DNA of 64,000 nt from Meloidogyne chitwoodi. Its lineage: Eukaryota; Nematoda; Chromadorea; Rhabditida; Meloidogynidae. The DNA lies in contig JACZZP010000015.1 of the NCBI GenBank assembly GCA_015183035.1, positions 310,001 through 374,000 on the forward strand. The letters run 5' to 3'. The position numbers were made by a program, and so were the translations under genes. Every line of letters starts with the position of its first letter. Position 1 is the stretch's first letter. Shown here piece by piece: positions 25,332-37,276 of the stretch. The notes beneath the pieces were generated by a model that worked only from the letters and a program-made list of their open reading frames with translations, searched no databases and was not told where the DNA came from.

Positions 25332-28288
25332 ATGAGAAAATTTTCAATTTTTACAATTTTAATTATTTTTTTAATTTTATATCAAAATATTGGACAAGGT
25401 AAATATTTAGATTTTAAAAATTAATTTTTTTTAAATTAATTTGTAGCACAAATTAACACAACACCAAAAACAAAAGAAGAAAGTTCATCAAGTAGTGAGG
25501 AAAATTATACAGAAGAAAATGATGGAGCAGAGCATGAAAAGGTATAAATTTAAATTGTTTATATTCAAATAAAGGCTACATTTTTCAAAACGGTCAAATT
25601 TCAAAATGGTGAAAAACCTAAAAAATTTCAATTCCGCTAAGAACGGCCAATTTAATTATTAATAAAAATACTAATTTTTCCTAGTCTACTATAAAATACT
25701 TTTCAATTGAATGGACAAGCAGTTATTATCCAACAATAATAATGGATCGTTACAATTTTATTCGTAATTATTATTCAATTCTTCGCTTTTTTTCTTCAAT
25801 ATATTTTATTTTAATTAATTTTATTTTTTCACTTTATAATTCATTTCTTCCAATAAAAACGGTTAATTGGGTAAATGCTAGTGATTATTTATTTATTCCA
25901 GCACATTTGGCAGCAAAACAAATTAGAGAAAATAAGGTGATTTTTAATTGTTTTTTCTTTAAAAATTATATATTTTGATAATAAAATAGTTTTAAAAATA
26001 ATAATACAAAAGAGTATTATGTCAAAAAGTTCAGAAGCTAAAATTTTCAAAACGGTCAAATTGTAAAAAGGTCAGAATTGACTTTTTATTTTAGAGGTAG
26101 TAAAGGCTGAGTACAAGTCTTTTTTGAAATTTTCCATTAGAGTCTCATCAACCAATTGAGTCTAATTGATTTATTCTTATTTCAGCTAAAATCAAGAGAT
26201 TTGGTTCTTGCATATATAGAACGATTGGCAATTGTAAATAAAACAGTTAATGGTTTAACACAAAATAATACTGAAGCATTAGCTCAGGCAGAGAGTTACG
26301 ATGAGCAATTGGCAAATATGACAACTGAGGAGAGAAAAAAGGTTTTTTTATGATAAAAAAATAAGAAAAAATGCCAAAAATTAATAAACAAATTAAAATA
26401 TAATTTTTTAAAGTTATCCACAACAAAACCACTATTTGGAGTTCCTTTCACTGTTAAAGCAAATATAAAGGTTAAAGGATTTATTACTAGTGCATGTAAT
26501 CTTTATACAATGCATAATCCTCCAAGTGAAGAAGATGCGCCTGTTATTGAAAGGTAAATTTTAATTTAATTTTTTTAAATCTTTTTTTTTTAGACTTAAA
26601 AATGCTGGGGCAATTTTATTGGGAATTACTTCAATGCCTAATAATGGTGTTAGTTGGGCTGTGGATGACAGTGCTTGTGGTGTTGTAAATAACCCTCATG
26701 ATACAAGGAGAATGTCTGGAGGTAATAAAAATAATTTTAAAAAAGTTTTAGAAATTTTAAAAATGTCAAATTTAATTTTCTTAAGGTAGTACTGGAGGTG
26801 AAGGTGTATTAGTATCCTCTGCTGGGTCACTCTTTGGTATTGGAAATGATATTGGAGGCTCTGTCAGAATACCCTCTTATATGAATGGAATATTTGGATT
26901 AAAACCAACATCTTTTCCTAACCATACAGTACCTGTAGAGGGAATATTACCTGATTTTATTAAATACTTACCAAACAAAGAAATGTTGACTATGGGCCCT
27001 CTAGTTCGTTATGCTTCTGATTTACCACTTATTATGTCGGCAAGTTTATTTTTTGTATTCAAAGTTTATTTTTATATTTCAAGTTTATTTATTTTAATTT
27101 TAAGTTTATTTTTATATTTCAAGTTTATTTTTTATATTCAAAAGTTTATTAATTTTATATTTTAGTATTTTTATATTCCAAGTTTATTTTTTATATTTCA
27201 AGTTTATTTTTTACTTTTAAAGGTAATGGCAGACAAACCTTTAAATTATTACGATAAAGAACTTGATTTGAGCAAACTTCGCCTATTTTACCTTGAAGAT
27301 TTAAATGTATTAATCAGTGAAGTTTTACATGATGAACAGAGAAATGTTGTTAGAATGGTTTAAAAAAAATTAAAATTTATTTTAAAAAAATTTTAATTAA
27401 GGTAAAAAACTTTTTTGAGGCAAAATATAATTTAAATGCACAAAAAGTAGATTTTCCACTTATGAGTAGAGTATGGGAACTTTGGGCATTAACTGGTTAT
27501 ACAACTGAAATTTATGTAAGTAAATAATATAATTTTTTTAATATTTAGTTATTTTTCGAATTAATTATAAAATAAAAAATACATAATTTAAAAATTACAA
27601 AATGTCAAAAAATTTAATTTAATAATTTTTAATAGCCTTTAACTGATCTTCCCAGCCTTTTTAAACAAGTTTATTCTGGAAAAGCTAATGAAACTTTTAT
27701 TCAATTAGAATTATCAATTTTACAAAGTTTTGCTACACCAAAAGATTTAAAAGAAGAACAATTTGTAAATTTTTAAAAAATTAAATTTTTAAAAATTTAA
27801 TTTCTTAAGGTAGCTACAAAAAAACAAAAATTAAGAGAACAATTAAATAAATTGTTAGGCAAAGATGGAGTTCTTTTATTACCTATATGGCCTACTCCTC
27901 CTCCTTATCATCATATGGAGCCTTTTACTCCTTTTAATGTTATTTATACTCTTGTAGGTTTTAAATTTTATTTTTTTTATATTTGTTACTGTATTAAAAA
28001 TACAAAACTCCAAAAAATTACAAAATGTCAACATTTTTATTAATAATATTTATTTTCTTCTTTTTAAAGTTATTCAACGTTCTTGGCTGTCCTGCAATAT
28101 CTGTTCCAATTGGAAAAAGTAAAACAACAAATTTACCTTTAGGAGTACAATTTGTAGCATCTCCATTTAATGAACAAATATTAATATCAATGGCTAAATT
28201 AATGGAAAAAAGTTTTGGAGGTTGGGTAAAGCCAGGGAATAATTTAAATTTATTAAATGAACAATTACCTATACATGATGAAATTTAA
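25332..28288 (+). CDS. Membrane-anchored amidase-signature enzyme (FAAH-like)
   Basis: Twelve exons join to about 610 residues. The start is a signal-like helix (MRKFSIFTILIIFLILYQN), then an acidic linker. A hydrophobic stretch in exon 3 (FFSSIYFILINFIFSLY) matches the membrane anchor expected of FAAH2-type enzymes. The amidase domain carries the catalytic Lys in FGVPFTVKANIKVKG, the first Ser in RRMSGGSTGGEG and the nucleophile region GNDIGGSVRIPSYMNGIFGLKPT, so the Ser-Ser-Lys triad is intact. It should hydrolyse fatty-acid amides or similar amides at a membrane surface. The join at 27039 works only with a GC donor (TCG|GCAAGT), giving LPLIMS-VMADKP, which fits the family length. The first two exons could instead be non-coding, with translation from Met at 25742. 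It converges with the DEG/ENaC gene, with 121 bp between stops. Confidence 0.85.
27040..27222. repeat. TTCAAGTTTATTTTT repeat array within an amidase intron
   Basis: The whole intron is built from eight or so copies of a 20-21-bp unit CAAGTTTATTTTTTATATTT. The donor of this intron reads GCAAGT. Confidence 0.75.
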
Positions 28289-28409
28289 TTGAAAAAGAAA
28301 TTAATAAAATTTGAAATTAAATACCGTATTTCCTTAAATAAAGTCCCTTAATTAAAGCATCCCCCTTTAAAAAAATAAAACCCCTAGGAAATACAGTAAT
28401 TTTAATTTT

Positions 28410-31080
28410 TTAATGTAAAGATACCATATCATTAAAATAAATCATTTTTATATTTTTACAATTTTGTTCTTCTTTCTGTGTTGAAAAAATTAAAATATTA
28501 TTTTTAAATTTTAAAATATTCTTCCCAATAAAATTAATTATTGGTAAAATAAAAAATTGTAATAAAGAAATTAAAGACATTCCAAGAAAAAAATTTAATT
28601 GTCCACCGATTTGAGATATAAAACCTTTTTTTAAAAATTATTTTTATAATAATATTTTTTAATTACCGGGAAGTGATGTTGTTAATTTTTCTTCATAAAC
28701 TTCTTCCTTAAAAATTTCAAAATGTCAAAAATTTAAAAAAATTACAAAACGTCAAAAATTAATTTTGGTAAATACACAGTTTACTGTCCAACTTAGAAAA
28801 AGATTAATTAACTTAAAAAACAAAAGAGGATAAAAAACAGTAAAGAAAGGCAACTTACTCTGCGTTCTCTGCCTTTGTCTAACATTAACTACCCTACATT
28901 TGGTTTTTTTAGCATAACTTTTTTTATAATTTAGATAAAAATATGATCTAAAGTCTAAAAAATAAAGCAGAAAGTTAACTTTATTAAAAAATAAAAGTTT
29001 ATAAAATTTTGCCAATTTTTGGGAAATTAATGTTAAAATATTGAGTGGACAGCCAACTGGGGATGCCTTTATCTTTACTAAAATTATTTTTAATTTTTTT
29101 TCTTACCTGTAAATTTTCATAAGATGCTTCTAAATGAAAATGAAATTTTTTATATTTAGCTCCGACATTGCTTCTTTGGTCTTGAAATTTATTAGAAAAT
29201 AATTGAGTGTCAATAATATCACGTTTACACATTGGTAAACACTTGAACTTTAATTAATTTATTTTTAATTAATTAAAAACCTTTGAAAAGCTTTGATAAA
29301 CAGATAAATTATCAACTACATTCATTATAGAAAAATAATTATTAAAAATTATTTCAGGGTCGCAAACATCCAAAAATGGATTTTTGTGTGAAAAATAAAA
29401 TAAAGTGCAATTAAAAGGTTGAATTACACGTTCTCTTTTTAATTTAAAATAAATAAATTTATTAAAAAAAAAAATACCTAAGCCAATAATCAACATAACA
29501 ATTTCCTCTTTTTATATATTTTTCGACAGGAGAGCAATGCTCATTTGGCTTAAAAAATATTTAAAAAAATTATTTTAATTATTTTAACTGTTAACAATGA
29601 AATATGTTTCTTCTTTAATCTTAGCCTATACCAATAATTATTATTTAAATAAAAACGTGGAAATGTTGGAATATCTTCGAATTGTTGTGATAAATATGCG
29701 ATAACTTGACGCTGAAATATAAAAAAATTGAATTTAAAAAAAAATTACCTGTCTTCCATTTAACCCTAAAAATGATGAATTCATTTCATTAAAAAATAAA
29801 GTTAATTTCCCTGCTTCATCGGGTTCTGACTGAGCAAAAGCTCGCATTCGAAAACATCTACCTCTTAGCATTACATCTTTTTGAAAAAAAGTTTTAATTT
29901 TTTTAAATTATTTACAAGTAGGACGGAAAAGATCACAACAAGGAATTAACCTCTTTCCATACATACAAGAATGAAACATCTAAAAAAATATTCTAATTTT
30001 TTAAATAAAAAACCTCTTCACATTTATATCCATTTGTTTCAAATAAAAATTGATAAAAAGCCAATTTTGAACGATTACCACGCCAATTATTAAACAATTT
30101 TGTAAATATTAATAATTCCTCTTTTGTAATCAAATTATTAAAAACATCAAAATGTTGAAAACCAGCAACCGCCATTGTAAAAAGAATTAATTGTTTTGTT
30201 TCGTTATTGTTAAGATGTGGTAGACGTATTTGTAAGTTTTAAATAGAAAATTAAATAGTACTACTTTTATAGTATCATAAAATATAAAACTTTTTTTTAA
30301 AGTTTTATATAAAATAAACTTTGAAATAATACATTAAGTTTTTCAAGTTTATTTTATTCAAGTTTATTTTAGTCGTTTATTTTATACTACTAAAAAGTTT
30401 ATTTTTTATAGATCATAAAGTTTAATTTTTCAAGTTTATTTTATCAATATTTCAAGCCTTCGTTTCAAGTTTATTTTATAGCTAAAGTTTATTTTTATTC
30501 CTTTCCTTTCCAAGTTTATTTTATTTGTATTTGCTATAGTTATGCTAATAGTCGTCTTTTCCTAGTTAATTTTTATATCTTTTTTTCTCTTTAATAATAT
30601 TATTTAAAATAGTTAAATATATAAAAATTAACAAAACTTGTTCTATCGCAGAAAAGTTGAGTGCATCAACGTATTTAGGACAAACTGTAATATTTGGGAA
30701 ATATAATCTTTTAACCTTAAAAAATTAAATAATTTATTTTTTATTATTTTTACCTGATGAATTGTGTTTAGAGTAATCTAAAATAATTAAAAATAAAACA
30801 ATTAAAATTAATTATTTAATTAATTTACCACTCTTCTATCAATATAATCATTTAAAAGAAAAACAGAGTAATTTAAAGCAAAAAGAAAAGCATAAAAAAT
30901 TGAAAAAAGCCAAATAGTCTTTTTTAGTGGTGTTTTTGCCTAATTTAAAAATTAATTAAATATTTTTATTAATATTTTTTAAAAAACTTGTAAATATTGG
31001 TGAAATCCATGTAATTGATGACTCCAATTTGCTTGACAAATTGGACATTTATTGCGAAAAGGAAATAATAAATTTTGCAT
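28410..31080 (-). CDS. DEG/ENaC-family sodium channel subunit
   Basis: Minus-strand exons: 30988-31080, 30829-30939, 30754-30777, 30638-30715, 30014-30235 (see oddity), 29916-29979, 29749-29876, 29589-29711, 29478-29548, 29281-29434, 29107-29241, then two final exons ending at TAA 28410. The N-terminus MQNLLFPFRNKCPICQANWS then HQLHGFHQYLQ contains the family's His-Gly gating dipeptide, followed by TM1 (IWLFSIFYAFLFALNYSVFL) and FPNITVCPK. The Cys-rich ectodomain includes CMYGKRLIPCC, HWYRLRL-like NNYWYRLRL, PFNCTLFYF, VCDPEII and CLPMCKRD. TM2 is FISQIGGQLNFFLGMSLISL with the pore-region GGQL. It should form amiloride-type mechanosensory or peptide-gated cation channels. Oddity: the acceptor for exon 30014-30235 would read AC, not AG, at 30236-30237, so the gene may be damaged or use an unusual site. 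Confidence 0.85.
30300..30545. repeat. AAGTTTATTTTAT repeats in the DEG/ENaC intron
   Basis: About ten dispersed copies of (C)AAGTTTATTTTAT occupy the intron between the exon ending at 30638 and the exon with the AC acceptor. They belong to the same short-word family as the amidase intron array. Confidence 0.6.
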
Positions 31081-32208
31081 TTTTTTATTTAATTTTTTCA
31101 TTTTTTTTTTAATATTTTTGGATTTTAAAAATATAAAGAAAATTTGGAAAATTAAAAAAAAAATTTTAATTAAAAATTTGTTTATTTTTAAATATAAAAA
31201 ATGCTTTAAATTAATTCCTTTTTTATTTTATTTTTGAAATTTAATTTTTTGTAGATATTAATTTCAAAGTAAACAAAAATATTTAAAAGCGTTCTATTTT
31301 TTTTTAATTTTTAAAAATTTGAAAATAATTAAACAAATTTAAGTTTATCCAATCCTATAAATTCCAAATTTTTTTTTAATTTTAAAATTATTAATTATTC
31401 GTTTATTTTAAGGTATTTTTATAATTTATTTATTTTTGCTTTTTTTTAAAAATCACAGCAGGACGAAGAAAATTATAAAGTAATTTTTTTATTAAAAAAA
31501 AAATAAGAAAATTCCTGCTCTTCCCTAATGAAGGAGATTTTTTTATTTTTTTTCAGATTTAAAAATAGTATAAAAATAAAAGAAGATAATAATGCGCGCT
31601 CAGTGCAACATTTAATCGTACAGAGGAGATCTAATTTAAGTAAATCTTTCTTTCTTTCTTTTTCCATTTATTTTTAATTTTATTTAATTTTTATTTATTT
31701 TTGTTTATTTATTGATTTTTATTGATTTTATTTAATTATTTTTTAAATTTAATTATTTTTTAAATATTTATTTTAATTTATTTTTAATTAAATAATTTTA
31801 AGTAAAAAAATAAAAAATTTTAAATTTTCTCTAATTTACCAGTGTTCAAAAAAATATTTAAAATTAATTAAAATAAAATTAAATCATTTGTTCCCCTAAA
31901 AATCAGAGATTTAAACAATAATAATTTTCCCTCAATTACAGCTCTGTAGGAAGGTTTAAAAAAATAAATAATTTTTTTCTTAGATTTTTTAGATGATTAT
32001 ATCACGTCAAAAAAAAAGAAAATTTTCCGCCATAAATAAATATATTATGTCCAAAAATTCCTTTCTTTTTTATTTATTTATTTTTATAATGCGCTAATCA
32101 AATGAAAAAAAAAATAAAAATAATTTTTTTTAATATTTAATTTTTTTTTTAAAATATATTCTTGTTTTTAAAGCCAAAATAAATAAATAAATAAATTCTT
32201 TTAAATTG
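31081..32208. other. Divergent intergenic region
   Basis: It separates the DEG/ENaC start (-) from the TSP1-Kunitz start (+) and should hold both promoters. It is AT-rich with T-tracts and a CTTTCTTTCTTTCTTTTT pyrimidine run near 31647-31664. No coding exon seen. Confidence 0.45.
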
Positions 32209-34261
32209 ATGAAGCATAAAAATGAATTTATAAAAATAATAATAATTAATTATTATATATTATTTTTTGTTTTAATTATTATTAAACAATCTAATACTTC
32301 TAGTAAGTTTAATTAAGTTTATTTTATTTTTTTTTAATATTATTTATTTTAAAAATTAATTAAATAAAATTAATTAAATTAAAGGATGTGTTGTAAGTAA
32401 ATGGCGACAATGGAGGTTAATTAATTAATTTAAAATTAAAAAAAATATTTAATTTTTTTTAAATTTTTTTTTAAATTTTTTTTTTAATTTTTTTTTAATT
32501 TTTTTTTTAATTTTTTTTTTAAATTTTTTTTTTAATTTTTTAAAGTGAATGTCAAGGAGATTGTGACTTTTCTTTAAGGGTAAGAAACAGAGACGTTTTG
32601 AGACCTCCCTTTCCGGAAAAAGAAGAGAAGAGCTTAAAACTTTTTCTTAGGGAATGTCCCCCATTATATCAACTTGAACAATGTCAACTTAGAGAATGTT
32701 TTATTAATAATGAAGAAGAAAGTCCTTTTTTTAATAATAAAGTAAATTTAATTTATTAATTTAATTATTTTTAATTTTAATTAATTTTAAATTTTTTTTA
32801 ATTATTTAAATTAATTTTTTTTAATTTAAATTTAAATTATTTTTTTAGATTGAAGCAAAAGCAAATTTAATAAATAAAACAAAAATAATAAATAATGAAG
32901 AAAAAAATAAAATTTTAATAAAAAAAATAAAAGGAGAAAAAATAAAAAAAGAAGAAAATAATAATAATTTAATTATAGAAGATCCATTTATTAATTTAAC
33001 AGAAGAAAAAAATAAAAATAAAACAAATAATAAAGAATTAATTGAAATATTAAATAGTGATGGACCTTTTTCTACTCGAATTGATTTTATTAATAAAAAA
33101 CAGCAAAAATATAATAGAATAGATTGTAATTTTATTAAATTTTATTTTTTTAAATTTTTTTTTAAGTAAAACGTTGTATTTTTAGAGGAAATATGCGCGG
33201 TTTTTGGGCAAAGTACCCTTGCGCGAACGTTCATAAATCTAAGGGTTTTGATCATAGGGCCATGAAATTTTGCTTTTATATGGATTATTGTGTTAGCTAA
33301 TAATTCTGAAAATTTCAGAATTTTAAGTTTGATATTTTTTGTTTTATGGGCGAAAAAGTCAAAATTTTCAAAAAATTTTGCAATTTTTTAAAAAAATAAA
33401 TAAAATTATTAACAAAAAAATTTTAAAATTTTTTTATGATTAATTAAGACTTTGGAGAATATTTATGCAAAATTTCAGGGTTTTATGTATTCATTTTTGG
33501 TATAATAAATGCACTCCTAGGACGTTAACAATCCCTTAATTTTATTCAATTTTTATTTAAAATTTTAGTTTAATTTACATTTTTATTTATTTTAATTAAT
33601 TTATTTATTTATTTAATTTTTATATTTTTTAAAGGCAATTTCCCCAACTCTGCCTGTTGCCGTATTACAAGGAAAAAATGTTCTAATGGGCGCAAACCTG
33701 CACAGTTAACTAGATGGTATAGAAAGGTAAAAATTTAATTAAATTAAAAAAATTCTATTTTTTTTTAATTCTAAATAATTTTTAAAAAAAGGCCAATTAA
33801 TTTTTTTTAATTCCAATTAATAAGCTCTCCCACCTTCGGCCACTTGCTCGCGGACTTGATAACTGTAGAATTATTTACTTTAAAAAATTTATTTTTTCTA
33901 CTTTTGTAGAGAATTGTTTAAGCTATCGAATGATATAAAGATTAGCTAAATTGGACAATTCTATAAAAAGATATAAATTTTTAAAAATAGACACTACCAT
34001 GAATACACTCTAAGGCGTTAACGTCAATAAAAAAATTAATTAAATTTTTTATTTTTTAAATTTAATTAAAACTAAAAATAAATACTTCAATTTATTTATT
34101 AAATTAATTTTTAGAAAGGAGAACAATTTTGTCGTCCATATAAATATCCTTTTTGTGAAGACTCTGTGGAGAGAACCTTTGCCGCTGAAAGTGAGTGCAT
34201 AGATGTTTGCTTTACAGAACAGGAAAAAACTGTCTTACCCGATTTTAGAGTTATTAGATAA
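32209..34261 (+). CDS. Secreted protein with thrombospondin type-1 and Kunitz-like domains
   Basis: Six exons (32209-32302, 32385-32415, 32546-32741, 32849-33125, 33635-33726, 34115-34261) join to about 278 residues. A signal peptide (IIIINYYILFFVLIIIKQSN) precedes a TSP1 module RCVVSKWRQWSECQGDCDF, then SLRVRNRD, CPPLYQLEQCQLREC, with the paired Trp and six cysteines. A highly charged Lys/Asn/Glu linker of about 90 residues follows. The last domain has the cysteine order CC-RKKC-FC-YPFC-SEC-DVC with NFPNSACCR, RWYRKKGEQFCRPYKYPFC and FAAESECIDVC, which is Kunitz-like. It is presumably an extracellular matrix or protease-inhibitor type protein. Exon 4 is unusually A-rich (AAT and AAA codons), unlike its flanks. 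Intron 33126-33634 holds repeated TTTTGAAATTTT-like wording. Confidence 0.72.
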
Positions 34262-37200
34262 TTTTTTTTAATTTTTTTAAATAAATTTTAAATATTTTTT
34301 AAAAAGAAATTTAAATTAAAAAAGAAAATTTTGGAGTAAACTCATTTAAAAAATTTTTTAATTATTTAAAATTTTTTTTATTCTTTTCTTTTGTGCTCAT
34401 TTAATAGCTCATAAAATTTTCTACAAAATACACTTTATTTTACTTTAATAGATAATTTTGTTTTCAAGAAAAGTTTAATTATTTAGTCAAGGTTGGGGTG
34501 TGTATAGGTGTGCGCGCCTATGAAAGTTTTTAATTGATAACATGAGCAAATTTGAAAATAAAAATTTGAAATTTTGTATAAATATTCTTTATAGTGTTGG
34601 CTAATTTTACAAAAAATTTTAAAATTTTTGGAACAATAGTTTCGAAAATAATTGAAAAAATGTCAGAGTTGTTAGTTTATTTAAACACCATTTTAAAAAA
34701 AAATTTTTAAATTATTTTAATTTATTTTTTTAATTTTATTTTATAATCATTCAAAAGCCTAGAAAGTTTTCTTTAAGATACAGTGTTTTCTTTTTTGTTT
34801 TCTTTTATTAACTATTTTAAAAAAAATTTTCTTTGACTTGTACCTCTTTTAAGTCGTTTTCAGGTAAAATTAATTAACAAAAAATTCTTTTTTTAGTTTT
34901 TTTTTAAATTTTTTTTTGAAATTTCCCATGCCACTTTTAAAAACACAATTTAAAAAAAATTGACACAAATGGAAATTCAAAAAAAAATATATGAGAAGAT
35001 TTTAATGACACATTTATTTTTAAACTTCTTTTTAAAATTAAATTTTGCTTCTTTTTATTTAATATATTTATTTATTTTTAGTTAAAATATATATATTTTT
35101 GTATATGTTTTTGAAAGGTTTAAAGATTAAAAAAAATAAAGGTTTTTATTTTAAAAAATTGAAATATTTTGACACTAAATTATTTAAATTAATTTTATTT
35201 TTGGCAAAATGTCCAAAAATTTTAATTTTGAAATTTTTGAATTTTCCAATTTTAAAGAATGTTAAAAAATAAAATATTTTTTTTTAATTCTTTTTCTTTT
35301 TTTTTGAATTTTATTTTTTATTTACCAAAAATTGAGGCAATTAAGAGGTAAAAATAAGCAAAAAAGTGCAATAAACTTAAATTAAAATTCCAATATTATA
35401 TTTTTTGTTCTCTTTAAATGTTTCTTTTTTATTATTTAAAAAAGAGATAATCTTTCCTTTGGGAAAAATCTCCTTTTTTTATTATTATACTAAAAAATAG
35501 GACATTTGGTCCAAACCCTATAAAACAGCCAAATGAGCACCTAAAGACGTTAAATTTTGTGAAATACTAAATAAATGTGTTATCTATCTTATTTAAAAAT
35601 TTCAGAATTTTTTGTTAGGTATTTAGAAAGTTATGATTTTAAAAAGTCGAAATTTTGCCGAAAAATGTCAATTTTTGGGGTTTTTTGCCCATAAAATGGG
35701 ACATACTTTACCAAAAATTTTGAAATTTTAGAAGAAGATAGAAAACACATTTATTTATATTTTTACAAAAAATCATGGCCATCTGTCTTTAAATAAACTC
35801 ATCGTTAAATACTTAGCAACACAACCAGTGCGAGTGAAGTCCCTTAGAAAAATTAATTTATTTTTGGTTTATATTTCTTTAAAAAAACAATTTCGTCATT
35901 TTTATGACGAGAGTAAATAATACTTAAGTATTATATAATTGCACTTCCAAATAAATAAATATGTAAATACTTATATTTATTTTAAAAAGACTATTTATTT
36001 TTTAAATATTTCCAAAATTTATTTTTTCAGTTCAAAGACCTCTTACAAAAAATGTTTTTGAAATTATTATTTTTTCTCTAAATTAATTAAAGTACCCTCT
36101 CTCCAATAAAAATATCCTTACCCTAAATTAATTAAAAAATAAAAGCGCAGGTGCTTTTATTTGAATAATTATTAAAATAGGGTATTTTATTAGAGAGAGT
36201 CCTTTTATTGGAGAGGGGGTATTTTTCTATAATTTAAAATTTAAAAAACCTTAAAATCAGTTTTAAAGGAAAAAAACTTTTTTGTCTGTTAATTAAATCA
36301 GTGTACTTTTCCTTTATGAGCACAAATGTCCGCAAGTTTTATCCGCAACTTTTTTTATTTTTATTTTTTTGCTTGCTAAATTTATTTAAAAAAATAAGTA
36401 ATAAAACCTAAAAAAATAGTAAAAATAAATAAATAAGCATTTAAATAAGCGGAAAAATTTAATTTAGAAAAAAAACAAATGTGATGGTTTTACGTTAATT
36501 TAAAAAAAAACTTTCAAGCATAAAATTTAAGAGAAAATAAATTAACTCTTTTGTGGACAAATTGGCAGATTTTTCACTTTTGGGTGTTTTGAAAAATTTT
36601 AAAATTTTTCCCTTGAGAAATTGGGAAAATGTCTCAGGTTTTTTATTTAAATATTAGCTTAGAAAAATGCGCTCATATTTTTATAAAATATTTAAAAACT
36701 TTAAAAAACAATGCAATAGAAAGCAATCAAATTTAGGAAAAAAAGTGCAAAAATCCACTTATTTGACATTGGAACATTTTTTTACTTTTTTTTCTTTTAG
36801 ACTAGACTTTTGATGCTTTTTAATATTTTATTAATGTTAGAAAAAGTAGAAAAAGCGCGAAATGTATTTTTTGTGTATTTTTTTTTTGACGAGACATTTT
36901 TTGGCAAATTACTTGTTTTATTGCTTTATCCGTTTATTTAATAAAAATGTTTCATTTTTTAAACTTTATTGAACTTTTGAACTTTAAATTAAAATTACTT
37001 TTTAGACTAGAAAATTTAAAAAATTTTAAAAATAAAAAAAGCAGTAAAACTCGATTTTTTACCGATTTACCACTGAAAAGACTCGAACCCACTTCTTTCT
37101 TAGGTGTGTAGCCTAACCTCTTAGCCACTCGACCAAACCTGAACTTGATGAGTGCAATCATAAAACTTATTTATGGTGAAGATTAATAAACTTTTTTTAG

Positions 37201-37276
37201 GCTTAATTTAAATAAAAATTATTTTAATTGTTTTTAGTAGGAATATTGATATTATTTAAAAATTTTAAATTAAAAA
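34262..37276. other. Three-kilobase noncoding region
   Basis: No exon found. Short degenerate repeats built on GACGTTAA and AAAATTTTGAAATTTT occur at about 34560-34650 and 35510-35830 and resemble intron sequence at 33470-33540 and 33890-34030. TAAGTACTTAAGTAT-like palindromes are present near 35920. A hairpin-forming pair TACCCTCTCTCCAATAAAA and TTTTATTGGAGAGGGGGTA lies at about 36092-36222. A tRNA-like element lies at 37064-37145. Confidence 0.5.
37064..37145 (-). repeat. tRNA-like element (Ser/Leu-like head), degenerate
   Basis: On the minus strand it has an A box TGGTCGAGTGGCTAA (complement 37121-37135), a perfect 5-bp anticodon-type stem TTAGG/CCTAA with loop CTACACA, and a B box GGGTTCGAGTC (complement 37080-37090). 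The T-stem and acceptor stem do not pair. It is therefore a tRNA pseudogene or tRNA-derived repeat rather than a working tRNA. Confidence 0.55.
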
